Assembly: GCA_030427505.1 (NCBI GenBank)
Contig: JAUICH010000031.1
Coordinates: 1 to 60,082 of the forward strand
Source of the DNA: Verrucomicrobiia bacterium
Lineage (GTDB): Bacteria > Verrucomicrobiota > Verrucomicrobiia > Verrucomicrobiales > DEV007
Direction: 5' to 3'
Length of the DNA: 60,082 nt
Under the pieces are notes generated by a model. That model searched no databases. It had not been told where the DNA came from and saw nothing but the letters and a program-made list of their open reading frames with translations. Positions within the stretch are counted from its first letter, which is position 1. Every line of letters starts with the position of its first letter. Shown here piece after piece: positions 8,055-16,475 of this stretch. The translations under genes and the position numbers were made by a program.

Positions 8055-8723
8055 CTACTCCGCCACCCGCCGGAACCCCTTCCACTCCCGGCGCACCCGT
8101 TCCGGCTCCACCTTGTCCTGGCCTATCGTCACCGGAGCAGGCTCGCCCGGCGGGGGTGGTGCTTTCAAAACGGAGAACCTCTCCAGCCGCAGAGACAGGC
8201 GGCCGTCCTCCAGCCACAGCAGCAAGAACTCGCCCCCAAACGTCCCGGTCCCGATGCCCACCTCATCGCTGCCCGCGCCCACATAGGGCGCCGCCCAGGT
8301 TCCCGAAATATTCAGCTCCGGCACGGCGGTGCACTTCACCACCGCCTCCCCGCCCGGCTCCAGGTGCACCTCCACCAGCGGCGGATCTTCGTTTTCCTCA
8401 GCCGCCGCCGCCACTGGTGTCGCCTCAGGCGCCCCTTCCCAGCGGCCGGAAAAATTCCGCGCCGTGCGGCGGCGCGACCGGTCCTGCTCCCAACGGCGCA
8501 CCGGGTCCCAGAACTGGTGGAGCCGCAGGTCCGCCTGCCCCCGCCACCCCGGCACGTCCCGCCATTCCGCCCAGGACCGGCCAAACAGATCATAACTGTA
8601 GTAATAAGCCAAAGGCAACATCACCAGCAGCGCCAGGGCCACCCACACCGGCCGCCGCCACGGCACGCGCGGCGAGTTCTCCCCATTCTCAGAAGATCTT
8701 CGGCTCATGCGTGGTTGATTCAT
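8055..8723 (-). CDS. Array member 7 (WWGR-family membrane protein)
   Basis: 222 residues from MNQPRMSRRS; a second ATG lies 5 codons on. Helix about 26-45, motif variant LAYYYSYDLFGR. The core LHQFWDPVRRWEQDRSRRRTARNFSGRWE is followed by an Ala/Glu-rich insert (TPVAAAAEENED) where DGR would stand. A second GxW (NISGTWAAPY) and the end WKGFRRVAE fit the family. It is the first member beyond the cassette and ends about 80 bases from the cassette's right end, so the insertion landed between it and the AlgX-like gene. Confidence 0.87.
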   Translation of the reverse strand: MNQPRMSRRSSENGENSPRVPWRRPVWVALALLVMLPLAYYYSYDLFGRSWAEWRDVPGWRGQADLRLHQFWDPVRRWEQDRSRRRTARNFSGRWEGAPEATPVAAAAEENEDPPLVEVHLEPGGEAVVKCTAVPELNISGTWAAPYVGAGSDEVGIGTGTFGGEFLLLWLEDGRLSLRLERFSVLKAPPPPGEPAPVTIGQDKVEPERVRREWKGFRRVAE

Positions 8724-8743
8724 GGTCAGGTTTATTGTTAGGT

Positions 8744-9388
8744 TTATGGTTGGCCGGCGGCCTGGCTGGCGGCTCCTTCCGCGGCGGCCCCCTCTCTCGC
8801 CCGCCGGAACGTGCTGACGAGCCGGATGACCCGCACCCATTCAAACATACCGGGCCCCGAAGACGAGTTCATGTCAGCATACCACTGGATCGTCAGCTCA
8901 TCGCCCTCCAGCGTCAGCGTGGCGCCGCCCTTGGAGGGATCGGCGTCCGTCAGGTCCGCCTCCAGAGTCGCGGCGCCCGTCTCATAGGTATTCCAAGTCC
9001 CCTCCACCTCCACAAAAGAAAAGTGCCCGGACCGGATCCACCCGCCACCGTCCCCGTCCAGGCGCACCTCTAGGGACGGCAGCCCGGCGTCATCCGCCGC
9101 CACCGCCCACACGCCGGAAAGATTCTTCCTCACCCGGCCCCGGCGCCGCGCCTCCTCCCAGTCCCGCAGCGGCTGCCACGCCCGGAAACAAAGCTCCAGC
9201 GCCGTCTCCTCCCAGCCCGCCCCACCCGGCACCCCCACCGCGCCATAGTCCATCATCTCCCGCCCGATCAATGCATAGCTAGAGTAGTAAGCCGCCAGCA
9301 GCAGAAACGACACGAGCAAAGCCGTGAAAACCATCCGCCGCCATGGGCTGGAAGACGCTTCGCTGTCATTCGTATCCGTGGCATTCAT
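8744..9388 (-). CDS. Array member 8 (WWGR-family membrane protein)
   Basis: 214 residues, acidic/Ser-rich head, WRR, helix 20-39, motif AAYYSSYALIGRE. The core FRAWQPLRDWEEARRRGRVRKNLSGVW lacks DGR (VAADDAGLPSLEVRLDGDG instead). The outer half TYETGAATLEADLTDADPSKGG closely parallels member 9, its upstream neighbour. The tail EGAAAEGAASQAAGQP is low-complexity. It ends 20 bases before member 7. Confidence 0.88.
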   Translation of the reverse strand: MNATDTNDSEASSSPWRRMVFTALLVSFLLLAAYYSSYALIGREMMDYGAVGVPGGAGWEETALELCFRAWQPLRDWEEARRRGRVRKNLSGVWAVAADDAGLPSLEVRLDGDGGGWIRSGHFSFVEVEGTWNTYETGAATLEADLTDADPSKGGATLTLEGDELTIQWYADMNSSSGPGMFEWVRVIRLVSTFRRAREGAAAEGAASQAAGQP

Positions 9389-9404
9389 GCGCCATTCACT
9401 CCCG

Positions 9405-10061
9405 TCACCGGTTCGCCTGCCCGGCCCGGCGGTACTTGCACTCCAGGCAGTCTTCCTGGAACATTTCGTAAGTCCCGGGCCCCATCGGTTCCAGTCCCTC
9501 CACGAACCACCCGAGGGATAGAATACCCTCTTCGAGCTTCATTTCCACGCCCCCCTTATTCCGGTTCCGGTCGATCAGCACCGCTTCCAGAACGTTCCCG
9601 CTCACCTCCCAGGTGAACCACGTTCCTTCCATTTCCGCCTCTGGGAAGTCAGCCGAGCGGAGCCACGCGCTGCCGTCCTCATTCAGACGGATCTCCGGCG
9701 CTGGAGGCCCAGTTCCAGCCATCTCCAGAGACCATACTCCAGACAGGCTTCGGCGCACCCGGGCCCGATGCCGCGCCCTCTCCCAGTCCCGCAGCGGCTG
9801 CCACAGCAGATACAGCCGGCACCTCGCCTTCCCCATCTTGTCATCCGGCGAAAAATACCTGGGAGCCACCCCAGGGGGAAACGAGCCATGGATGGGCCTG
9901 CCACCCGGTTCCATCTCCCGCCCCATCCATACATAGCTTCCATAGTAAGCCGCAGACAGCAGGAAGAAAACGAGGACCGCGAGGAAAAGCGGCTTCTTCC
10001 AGCCGCCGGACCCCGCCGCCGCGCGGGCCTCGCGGTCCGGATGGACAGGTGGCTTCGTCAT
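9405..10061 (-). CDS. Array member 9 (WWGR-family membrane protein)
   Basis: 218 residues, helix 25-44, motif AAYYGSYVWMGREM. The core LYLLWQPLRDWERARHRARVRRSLSGVW is followed by EMAGTGPPAPEIRLNEDGSAW and SADFPEAEMEGTW. DGR is missing, as in member 8, which marks these two as sisters. A Cys pair near the end (FQEDCLECKYRRAG) is unusual for the array. There are 16 bases to member 8. Confidence 0.88.
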   Translation of the reverse strand: MTKPPVHPDREARAAAGSGGWKKPLFLAVLVFFLLSAAYYGSYVWMGREMEPGGRPIHGSFPPGVAPRYFSPDDKMGKARCRLYLLWQPLRDWERARHRARVRRSLSGVWSLEMAGTGPPAPEIRLNEDGSAWLRSADFPEAEMEGTWFTWEVSGNVLEAVLIDRNRNKGGVEMKLEEGILSLGWFVEGLEPMGPGTYEMFQEDCLECKYRRAGQANR

Positions 10062-10064
10062 GGC

Positions 10065-10727
10065 TCACTCAGTCACTTTCCGGAAGCCAAAGGCCGCTAC
10101 CGGCTCGATGCCTGGATCGCCAAGATCCGGTTTCTTATCACGCTTCCAGGACCAGGAACTGATCGTCAGCCGGCCCTCCGCGTCCAGGCTCAGAGACCGC
10201 ATAGGCTCGGACGCGCAGAATCCATCTCCTCCAATACCCAAAACCTCATCCGGAGAGTCCCCCGATCCACAAAGGAGAATCGCATCCGTCTCCGCCCAGG
10301 GAAAATCCGCGGACCGGATCAGGACATGGACGTAGCCGGACTGCTCCCCCTGCACGAGAACCGTGGCGGTGCGTCCGTCTTCCAGCGCCCACTCACCCGA
10401 GAAGGTCTTCGCCACCCTCCAGGAAAGCCGCGCCCTCTCCCATTCCCGCAACGGCTTCCAAAGGAAGTAAGCCACTTTTTCCGCCTTCAGCTTCAGCCGA
10501 TCTTGGAAGGAAGCGTCCGCCCTCTGCCAAAAGTAGAAACCGTCATTTCCCGCCGCATTCACCACGTCCCGCCCCCACAGTACATAACCCTGGAGATAAA
10601 TCGCCGGCGGCAGCAGCAAGACCAGCAGCGCCATGAAAAGCGGCCTCCGCCAGGAAACGCCGCCGCGCCCGTCCCGGGAGGCCGCGCATTCTCGCTCTGC
10701 CTTGCCTTCCTGCTTCCTGCCGCTCAT
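10065..10727 (-). CDS. Array member 10 (WWGR-family membrane protein)
   Basis: 220 residues from MSGRKQEG; the open frame extends to 10817 but the ATG at 10727 has GAAGGGG just before it and the shared leader GGTTAGCCTGAAGGGG. Helix about 29-49, motif IYLQGYVLWGRD. The core FLWKPLREWERARLSWRVAKTFSGEWALEDGR and SADFPWAETDAIL are clear. The linker FYFWQRADASFQDRLKLKAEK is longer than usual. It ends GFRKVTE, 3 bases before member 9. Confidence 0.88.
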   Translation of the reverse strand: MSGRKQEGKAERECAASRDGRGGVSWRRPLFMALLVLLLPPAIYLQGYVLWGRDVVNAAGNDGFYFWQRADASFQDRLKLKAEKVAYFLWKPLREWERARLSWRVAKTFSGEWALEDGRTATVLVQGEQSGYVHVLIRSADFPWAETDAILLCGSGDSPDEVLGIGGDGFCASEPMRSLSLDAEGRLTISSWSWKRDKKPDLGDPGIEPVAAFGFRKVTE

Positions 10728-10794
10728 CCCCTTCAGGCTAACCAATTCCAATCGTGGAAGAACAGCCCAAACCGCCCGTCGCCAAACCAGCCCA

Positions 10795-11014
10795 GCCAAT
10801 GGAATAAAGAGCCACAAATCAGAGAAAGCAGACGCCCCTCGCCCCCACCACGCCTCCGGCTGCCTGCCGCAAAGCAGTCCGAGCCGGACTGGCGGAAAAG
10901 ATTCGGCGCACCCAAGAGAAGCTTCGCTTCCCCGGCCATTCCATGATTCAGCGGATATTTTTGACCGATCTACGCTAACTTAAAAAGCTACGCAACTTCA
11001 GGGCATAAGTCAGG
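10795..11014 (-). repeat. Old degenerate copy of the MITE-like element (copy E)
   Basis: Inverted relative to the copy at 14065. It shares the internal stretch with cgcctccggctgcctgccgc and aagcttcgcttccccgg with copies C and A. The outer end reads gtCAGG followed by AAGGTT, a one-base variant of the AAGGAT target seen at copy C. Terminal repeats are worn. Confidence 0.55.
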
Positions 11015-11080
11015 AAGGTTCGCCACCCGCCAAAAAAAACACATCGCCCCAGTCATACGCCCACGTCTCTCTAACCCCTC

Positions 11081-11320
11081 TCCTTGTTTGACTTCGCCAT
11101 GTCTTGCCTTCGCTGCGCTCCGGCCACCTTCGGTTGTCTATTTGCCTGCGCGTTGCTCCGGCTAACTCAGGCTACGCCTTCGTTTCCGCTACGCTTCGAT
11201 TCCTTGTTTGACTTCGCCATGTCTTGCCTTCGCTGCGCTCCGGCCATCTGCGGTTGTCTATTTGCCTGCGCGTTGCTCCGGCTAACTCAGGCTACGCCTT
11301 CGTTTCCGCTACGCTTCGAT
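11081..11320. repeat. Tandem repeat: two copies of a 120-bp unit
   Basis: Positions 11081-11200 and 11201-11320 are almost identical (differences near 11127-11131). Each begins tccttgtttgacttc. Open frames across them are repetitive and not believed to be genes. Confidence 0.9.
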
Positions 11321-11512
11321 TCCTTGTTTGACTTCACTGCGTTCCGTCTATCTCCGCTACGCTTCGATTCCTTGTTTGACTTCACTGCGTTCCGTCTATC
11401 TCCGCTACGCTTCGATTCCTTGTTTGACTTCACTGCGTTCCGTCTATCTCCGCTACGCTCCGATTCCTTGTTTGACTTCACTGCGTTCCGTCTATCTCCG
11501 CTACGCTCCGAT
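11321..11512. repeat. Tandem repeat: four copies of a 48-bp unit
   Basis: Units start at 11321, 11369, 11417 and 11465 with tccttgtttgacttcactgc. The 48-bp unit is an internally deleted version of the 120-bp unit before it. No spacers lie between copies, so this is not a CRISPR. In reverse it reads as repeated NKES-SGDRRNAVK peptides, probably without meaning. Confidence 0.9.
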
Positions 11513-11521
11513 TCCTTGTCT

Positions 11522-11577
11522 CCCCATCTCCCCATCTCCCCATCTCCCCATCTCCCCATCTCCCCATCTCCCCATCT
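11522..11577. repeat. Seven copies of the 8-bp unit CCCCATCT
   Basis: A perfect run of seven octamers directly after the 48-bp repeats. With the preceding repeats it makes about 500 bases of noncoding tandem DNA between members 10 and 11. Confidence 0.9.
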
Positions 11578-11636
11578 GTCGCAAAACGCCGCCACGCCCC
11601 ACGCTCACCCTCTCCCCACCAAAACGCCGCCACGCC

Positions 11637-12362
11637 CTATTCCCCCGCCGCCGCCCGGCGAAACTCCGCCATGACCAAAAAACCTGAGCCATCCGACGCC
11701 TTCAGGCCGTCCGACTCGTCAAAGGTCCACACCGTGAGCTTCTCGCTCCCGCCCTCTTCCAGCAGCGAAATTAAGAAGTAAGCCTTCGGAAGACCGTCCG
11801 CGCCCGCCACGGAAAACTGAATGACCGCCCCCGGCACCGGGCCCGGTTCGGAAGTTTCCTCCGCGCCCGACACGGCGATCCAGGTGCCCGCGCCGTCCAA
11901 GTCCGGGAAAGCCTCCGAGCGGCCCACGGCATTTCCCTCCGGGCCCAGGTCAGCGGGGTCCCCCTCCGGGCCCAGCTCCAGGAAGACCGCCGCACCTTCC
12001 GCCGTCACCCAGTCCCCCGAAAAGGCCCGCCGCATCCGGGCTTCCCCCTCGTCTCCCTCCCCCTCGTCTCCCTCCCCCTCGTCTCCCTCCCCCTCGTCTC
12101 CCTCCCCCTCGTCTCCCTCCGCTTCGGCCTTCATCGGCGGGCCCGGATCGGTGACCGCAGCCGGGGCCGCGCCGGGGCCGGCAGCCAGTAGCGCCAGATC
12201 CCGCGCCTGCTTCTTTCCCGCCGTGGCCGAAAGCCCTAACAGAACCGCCAAAAGAAACAGAAAACCAAAGAAATACCGCCGGTCGCGCGCCGCGTCCCCC
12301 TCCCTCTCCGGTTTCGCGCCGTCTTTCCCATACCCGCCATTCGTTTCGTTGCCGCCTTTCAT
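11637..12362 (-). CDS. Array member 11, strongly diverged (GDEGE repeat replaces the Arg-rich helix)
   Basis: 241 residues. A basic head (RDRRYFF), helix about 31-47, then GKKQARD in place of the WWGR motif. Five copies of a GDEGE-type pentapeptide (15-bp repeat near 12046-12120) occupy the position of the PLRxWE helix. The family is recognisable only from ARMRRAFSGDWVTAEGAAVFLELG, DLDGAGTWIAV and the end MAEFRRAAAGE. It is the most altered member and could be losing function. Tandem repeats flank its 3' side. Confidence 0.75.
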   Translation of the reverse strand: MKGGNETNGGYGKDGAKPEREGDAARDRRYFFGFLFLLAVLLGLSATAGKKQARDLALLAAGPGAAPAAVTDPGPPMKAEAEGDEGEGDEGEGDEGEGDEGEGDEGEARMRRAFSGDWVTAEGAAVFLELGPEGDPADLGPEGNAVGRSEAFPDLDGAGTWIAVSGAEETSEPGPVPGAVIQFSVAGADGLPKAYFLISLLEEGGSEKLTVWTFDESDGLKASDGSGFLVMAEFRRAAAGE

Positions 12363-12595
12363 ATAGCAAAGACGCGACTTCTAACCCGGCCCACCCGAGG
12401 AGAAAAGAGAAATTCGCCCCACTTCCCACCTCCCCTGTCCTTCGCGCCATACCCAGCCACCGGTACGGCGCCCCGCTTTCCCTGACAGCGCCAGAAATCC
12501 TTCACAAAACCAGTGGCCTGCGGCGCGCCGCCGAACCGCCCAACCGTTCACGCCACGGAATGCCAACAGAGTGAGAAGCCAAAAGCCCGCCGCGC
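12363..12595. other. Spacer between members 11 and 12
   Basis: About 230 bases without a convincing gene, repeat or terminator. Confidence 0.4.
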
Positions 12596-13207
12596 CTACG
12601 GAGCCGGATAAAACACCGCGCCTTCCCCACCCACTAAACCCCTCTCCTCCTCCGGCGCCTCCTCAAACTCCGCGACGATCTGGATGCCCCCCTGACCTCC
12701 ATCACCCAACAGATACACATTATCATCTTTGAGATCGCTAATATCGTTCCCTTCAAAGCGTGGCGAAAGGCTCACCCTGGCGTCGTGCTCCCCCAAGACA
12801 ACCAACGAGCCCCAAATGCCGTCAAAATTCAGCCTTCGAAAATCTTTAGAGCGGATCGCGCAAACTCCGTCCCGGAGCAGCTCCAGCTCCACCTTACGCC
12901 CGTCCGGTAACTCCCAGTTGCCGGTGAAGTCCCGCCTGGCCCTGGCCTGGGTGCGCTCGAAATCCCATTCCCGCAGCGGGGTCCACAGGCGGGAAGCAAC
13001 GATCAAAAGTTTGGCTTCCCGTTCCGACAGTCCCCCCGGATTCATCCACAACCGGTTCGTGACCTTTCGCCCCCACAGGGCATAGCTCCCCACATACGTT
13101 CCCACCAACACTAACAAAACAACCACCGGTGCCAGAAGCGGCCGCCACATGGCCGCCCGGCTGTCATCCGTTCCCTCCTGAGCTCTGTTTCTTTCGCCCT
13201 GTCCCAT
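12596..13207 (-). CDS. Array member 12 (WWGR-family membrane protein)
   Basis: 203 residues, single Trp-Arg (AAMWRP), helix about 25-42, motif GTYVGSYALWGRK. The core RLWTPLREWDFERTQARARRDFTGNWELPDGR has FTGNW instead of FSGxW. KDFRRLNFDGIWGSL gives the second GxW. The tail after FEEAPEEERGLVGGEGAVFYPAP extends past the usual FRRV end. Confidence 0.87.
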   Translation of the reverse strand: MGQGERNRAQEGTDDSRAAMWRPLLAPVVVLLVLVGTYVGSYALWGRKVTNRLWMNPGGLSEREAKLLIVASRLWTPLREWDFERTQARARRDFTGNWELPDGRKVELELLRDGVCAIRSKDFRRLNFDGIWGSLVVLGEHDARVSLSPRFEGNDISDLKDDNVYLLGDGGQGGIQIVAEFEEAPEEERGLVGGEGAVFYPAP

Positions 13208-13311
13208 GTCTGGAGAAACTACCGCAGCCAGTTAGGACAAGGAAAGTCCCATTTTCCCAGAGCCACTGCCGGCGGCCGCGTTCAGCCGCGTTTCTTCCCA
13301 CCCCACGACGA

Positions 13312-13938
13312 TCAGTCCGACACCTTCCGGAACGCGCCCAGATACTTCATCGACGTCTTCTTCCCCACCGGGGCAAAGGGATCGAACAAGAGAAACAGTA
13401 TCTCCAGCTCCTGCCGCTCATAGTCCATTGCCAGAGAGCTCTCCTCGTGCGCCAGGTCCCAGGCCTCCGGCGTTTTCAGCACCACTCTCCAGGCGCCCAT
13501 TTCCCATTTGACCGACCATTCACCTTGAAAATTCGCCTCCGGGAAGTCCCCGGAGCTCACCTTGCCAGCCATCTCAGGATCCAGCTGAAAGGTCATGCGG
13601 CGCCCGTCCTCCCGCTGCCAGGTGCCGGAAATCTTCCGCGCAAACCGCAGCCGGAGCCGCTTCTTCTCCCATTCATGCAACGGCCGGTAACATTCCAGCA
13701 CGAAGAGATGCCACTTCAGCCGCTGCTCTCCAAAGGCCATCGCGCCCCCGCCGGGATCGATCACAATGATGTCCCCCGCGGCCTTGTTGGGATAGGTCAA
13801 CTTCCGGCCATACACCAGATAGCTCACATAATAAGCCGCGGGCAAAAGAAAGACCGCCAGCAAGAGGAAAAAAACCATCCGCCGCCAGACACGCCGGCGG
13901 GCATCCCCTGGTCCTGAGCTTTTCCCGGTCACCCCCAC
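13312..13938 (-). CDS. Array member 13 (WWGR-family membrane protein, GTG start)
   Basis: About 208 residues; GTG starts at 13938 or 13932 are both possible, and the second fits the shared leader (GGTAACCTGTGGGG then GTGACCGGG). Helix 22-41, motif AAYYVSYLVYGRK. The core CYRPLHEWEKKRLRLRFARKISGTWQREDGRR and SGDFPEANFQGEWSVKWEMG are canonical. It ends LGAFRKVSD. Confidence 0.87.
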   Translation of the reverse strand: MGVTGKSSGPGDARRRVWRRMVFFLLLAVFLLPAAYYVSYLVYGRKLTYPNKAAGDIIVIDPGGGAMAFGEQRLKWHLFVLECYRPLHEWEKKRLRLRFARKISGTWQREDGRRMTFQLDPEMAGKVSSGDFPEANFQGEWSVKWEMGAWRVVLKTPEAWDLAHEESSLAMDYERQELEILFLLFDPFAPVGKKTSMKYLGAFRKVSD

Positions 13939-14064
13939 AGGTTACCCCGCACCGGGCCCCGCCGGACAGCACAATTCCCCTTGCCCCACTCGGAAAAAGC
14001 GCGGCGCGCTCCACCCCACCTCCATCCCGGAGACGGGAAAGGCCACGGACCACCGCCCTACGAA
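13939..14064. other. Spacer before member 13
   Basis: No gene seen. It contains the leader of member 13 and leads into the MITE-like element. Confidence 0.4.
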
Positions 14065-14333
14065 CCTGACCTTTACCCACATTTTACATAACTTGTAAAG
14101 TAAGCCCTATATCTGCCTGAAACGTCCGTGGAATCCCAGATTTTCCGGGGAAGCGAAGCTTCTTTGGAGTGCGCCGATCAAAATCGGCGCTTTGGGGAGG
14201 GTAGCCGGAGGCGAGGCGGGGAAAAAAGACGCCCGCTATCTCTCCAAACCGTTCCCATTACCCCTTCTCACGACCCATCCCAGACTCTCCCAAGACCCCG
14301 GACGAGACCTATTGTGACTTGTGGGTAAAGATC
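14065..14333 (+). repeat. MITE-like element, copy A
   Basis: Left end CCTGACCTTTACCCACATTT, right end ACTTGTGGGTAAAGATC, inverted to each other. The inside carries gaagcgaagcttctttggag and the palindrome gcgccgat-caaa-atcggcgc, then conserved sequence shared with copies B and D. No coding capacity. The outermost right bases (CAGG) are lost. It lies between members 13 and 14. Confidence 0.8.
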
Positions 14334-14353
14334 CCTTACAAACCGCTCCCCCC

Positions 14354-15040
14354 CTACGGCCCATCCAGTTTCCGGAACTCATACCGCGCCCCCGGCGCCA
14401 CCATCCCCGGGCGGCTTGCCTTGTTGACCAGCCGCAGCCCGCCGCCGTCTCCGCTCAGGTAGGCGAACCACTCCGCCAGCCCCTCCTCATCCCAGAATCT
14501 GCCGAACCACTCCTGCCCCGGAACGCGGCCAGACTGAAAGTCACACCGCCCCTCGAAGTGCAGGTCAGGAATCGAAGCCGACGTCATGCGGAAACGATTC
14601 TGACCATTCACCATGCGGAACTCCAGCTCCACCGTCCGGCCGTCCTCCAGCCCCCAGCGGCCCGCGAAGTCCCGCGTCAACTGCCGGTAGTCCCACTGCC
14701 GCTCCCACCGGCGCATGGGTTCGTAGGCCACATAGACCCGCTCCATGACCGCCAGGCCCAGCCGGGAACCGAGCGGCCTCTCCATCCCCACCGGCGGAAA
14801 AGCAAACATCTCCAAAGGCTCCGCCATGTCCCGCCCCCAGATAACATAGCTTACATAATAAGCCACCGGAAGCAGCAGCAAGAAGACCAAAGCCAGAAAC
14901 AGCGGACGCCGCCACCCGGGCCCACCGCCAGCGCCACCTTCCCCGCCGCTGCGTCTGCCCAGGCGCACCCGCCTCAGGGCCGGGCCGCTCCCTTCGCCGC
15001 CGCCGCTCTCCGCGGGCAACTTGCCTTCCTCTTCCGTCAT
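14354..15040 (-). CDS. Array member 14 (WWGR-family membrane protein, long basic head)
   Basis: 228 residues from MTEEEGKLPAES; the frame extends to 15082. The head is the longest among clear members (42 residues before WRR, with LRRVRLGRR). Helix 47-66, motif VAYYVSYVIWGRD. The core YEPMRRWERQWDYRQLTRDFAGRWGLEDGR has FAGRW for SGxW, and HFEGRCDFQSG has a changed second GxW. It ends YEFRKLDGP. An atypical leader (CCAGCCTGCGCGAC) precedes the ATG. Confidence 0.87.
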   Translation of the reverse strand: MTEEEGKLPAESGGGEGSGPALRRVRLGRRSGGEGGAGGGPGWRRPLFLALVFLLLLPVAYYVSYVIWGRDMAEPLEMFAFPPVGMERPLGSRLGLAVMERVYVAYEPMRRWERQWDYRQLTRDFAGRWGLEDGRTVELEFRMVNGQNRFRMTSASIPDLHFEGRCDFQSGRVPGQEWFGRFWDEEGLAEWFAYLSGDGGGLRLVNKASRPGMVAPGARYEFRKLDGP

Positions 15041-15124
15041 GTCGCGCAGGCTGGCCCCTCCCCTCCTTCCACGGCCAGCCAATTCGTGTCCCCCGTCACG
15101 CCTGAACCGGCGGCGGCCAGAAAT

Positions 15125-15718
15125 CTATTCGTCCTCCGCGCTGTCCGGCTCCGCCGCCATCTTTTCCCACTCCTCCACCCTCCGAAACTGCGCGCCGCCT
15201 TCCCCGCCCAGCCAGGAGAACGTCAGCACGCCCTCTTCGGAGATCGAGAAGTGTTCGCCTGAGAGAAATCTCGCGGACGCCGGTCCGCTGGAACTCACAA
15301 TGTGAATCCCGCCGCTTCGTTTGCCCACCAGAGCAAACCACGCCCCTTCGTATTCCAGAATCGGAAAGTCTTCCGACCAGATCCAGCCCCGGCCACCGGC
15401 ATCCAGGTCCATTTTAACCCGGCGGCCATTGGCCGTTTCCCAGACCCCGTTCGCCAGCCGCGCCAGCCGCTCCCGCGCCCGCCGCGCCTCCCACTCCCGC
15501 GGAGGGGTCCAGAGCTCGTAAAGCTTCTCATCCAGAGCACGCCTCCACTCCGGTTGCGCCGGCGGAATGACGGCATACAACTCCCGCCCCCACCAAACAT
15601 ACCCCAGAACATAAGCCACTAACGGAACCACCAAAACCAGCGCCGCCATGCCCAGCGGCCGCACCCAGCCCGCGCGGCTGGCTGACTCGTTCTCCTGGCG
15701 ATCTCTCTCTCCGCTCAT
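15125..15718 (-). CDS. Array member 15 (WWGR membrane protein, NGVW subgroup)
   Basis: 197 residues from MSGERDRQ, preceded by GGTTACTCGGAAAGGGA. Helix 22-41, motif VAYVLGYVWWGREL. The core LYELWTPPREWEARRARERLARLANGVWETANGR replaces SGxW with NGVW, as in member 16. EDFPILEYEGAWFALVG follows. It ends AQFRRVEEWEKMAAEPDSAEDE. Confidence 0.9.
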   Translation of the reverse strand: MSGERDRQENESASRAGWVRPLGMAALVLVVPLVAYVLGYVWWGRELYAVIPPAQPEWRRALDEKLYELWTPPREWEARRARERLARLANGVWETANGRRVKMDLDAGGRGWIWSEDFPILEYEGAWFALVGKRSGGIHIVSSSGPASARFLSGEHFSISEEGVLTFSWLGGEGGAQFRRVEEWEKMAAEPDSAEDE

Positions 15719-15737
15719 TCCCTTTCCGAGTAACCCG

Positions 15738-16475
15738 TCAGAAATCCGGACCCGCTTCCGCCTTCTTCCCCCACTCGCCCAACTGCCGGAAGACCATGCC
15801 TTCGGGCGGCACGCCGTCCCGCGGGACGTAGCCCGAAAACGCCAGGTGCGCAATCTTGGACGCTGGTTCGGTGGGTTCGGGATCGAACGGGATAAACCCT
15901 GAAAACGTCAGCTCCGCAGCCTCCGTGACCGTGAAAAACCAGGTAGAGACGAGGCACCCGCGCTGCCCGTGAAATTCCAGCGGCCGCTCCCTTTCGGCGG
16001 ACGGCACCCCATACCCTTCCTCATACCACCCCCCTTCAAACTCCAGACTCGGAAAATCCGCTGAGTGCACGGCGCCCCGGCCATCCGCCTCCAGCCGGAT
16101 CTCCACCCACCGGCCGTCTTCCATTTCCCAGACCCCGTTCGCCCGCCGCGCCAGCCGGGCGCGCTCCCGCGATGCCTCCCACTCCCGCAACGGCTGCCAC
16201 ATTTCATAAAGCCGCTCTTTCGCCGCGATTTCCCATTCCGGCTGATCGTCCATGAAAAACAAATCCAACTCCCGCCCCCACCAAACATACCCCAGGTAAT
16301 AAGCCACCAACGGCAGCAGCAGCACCAGCGCCGCGATGCCCAGCAGCTTCAGGCCGTCCCACGTCCGCCCGGACTTCGCACCGGTTCCCCCGGGTTGTTC
16401 CTCCTTCGTCTTCACCGGAAAGATTCCACGCCGCCACCCCATTCCTTTTCTTCTCTCCACCTGGCTACCGTCCAT
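15738..16475 (-). CDS. Array member 16 (WWGR membrane protein, NGVW subgroup)
   Basis: 245 residues, helix about 44-64, motif VAYYLGYVWWGREL. The core LYEMWQPLREWEASRERARLARRANGVWEMEDGR, ADFPSLEFEGGWYEEG and FRQLGEWGKKAEAG make it the nearest relative of member 15. The ATG lies 11 bases inside member 17, whose tail KKEEGENGR encodes the AAGGAGGAGGGGGAGA ribosome-binding site. Confidence 0.9.
   Translation of the reverse strand: MDGSQVERRKGMGWRRGIFPVKTKEEQPGGTGAKSGRTWDGLKLLGIAALVLLLPLVAYYLGYVWWGRELDLFFMDDQPEWEIAAKERLYEMWQPLREWEASRERARLARRANGVWEMEDGRWVEIRLEADGRGAVHSADFPSLEFEGGWYEEGYGVPSAERERPLEFHGQRGCLVSTWFFTVTEAAELTFSGFIPFDPEPTEPASKIAHLAFSGYVPRDGVPPEGMVFRQLGEWGKKAEAGPDF

Noticed and set aside
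11321-11512. CRISPR array
   Set aside because: The 48-bp units are contiguous with no spacers and no cas genes nearby.
11084-11674. Repetitive frames on both strands over tandem repeats
   Set aside because: Frames exist only because unit lengths are multiples of three; no start signals, no family.
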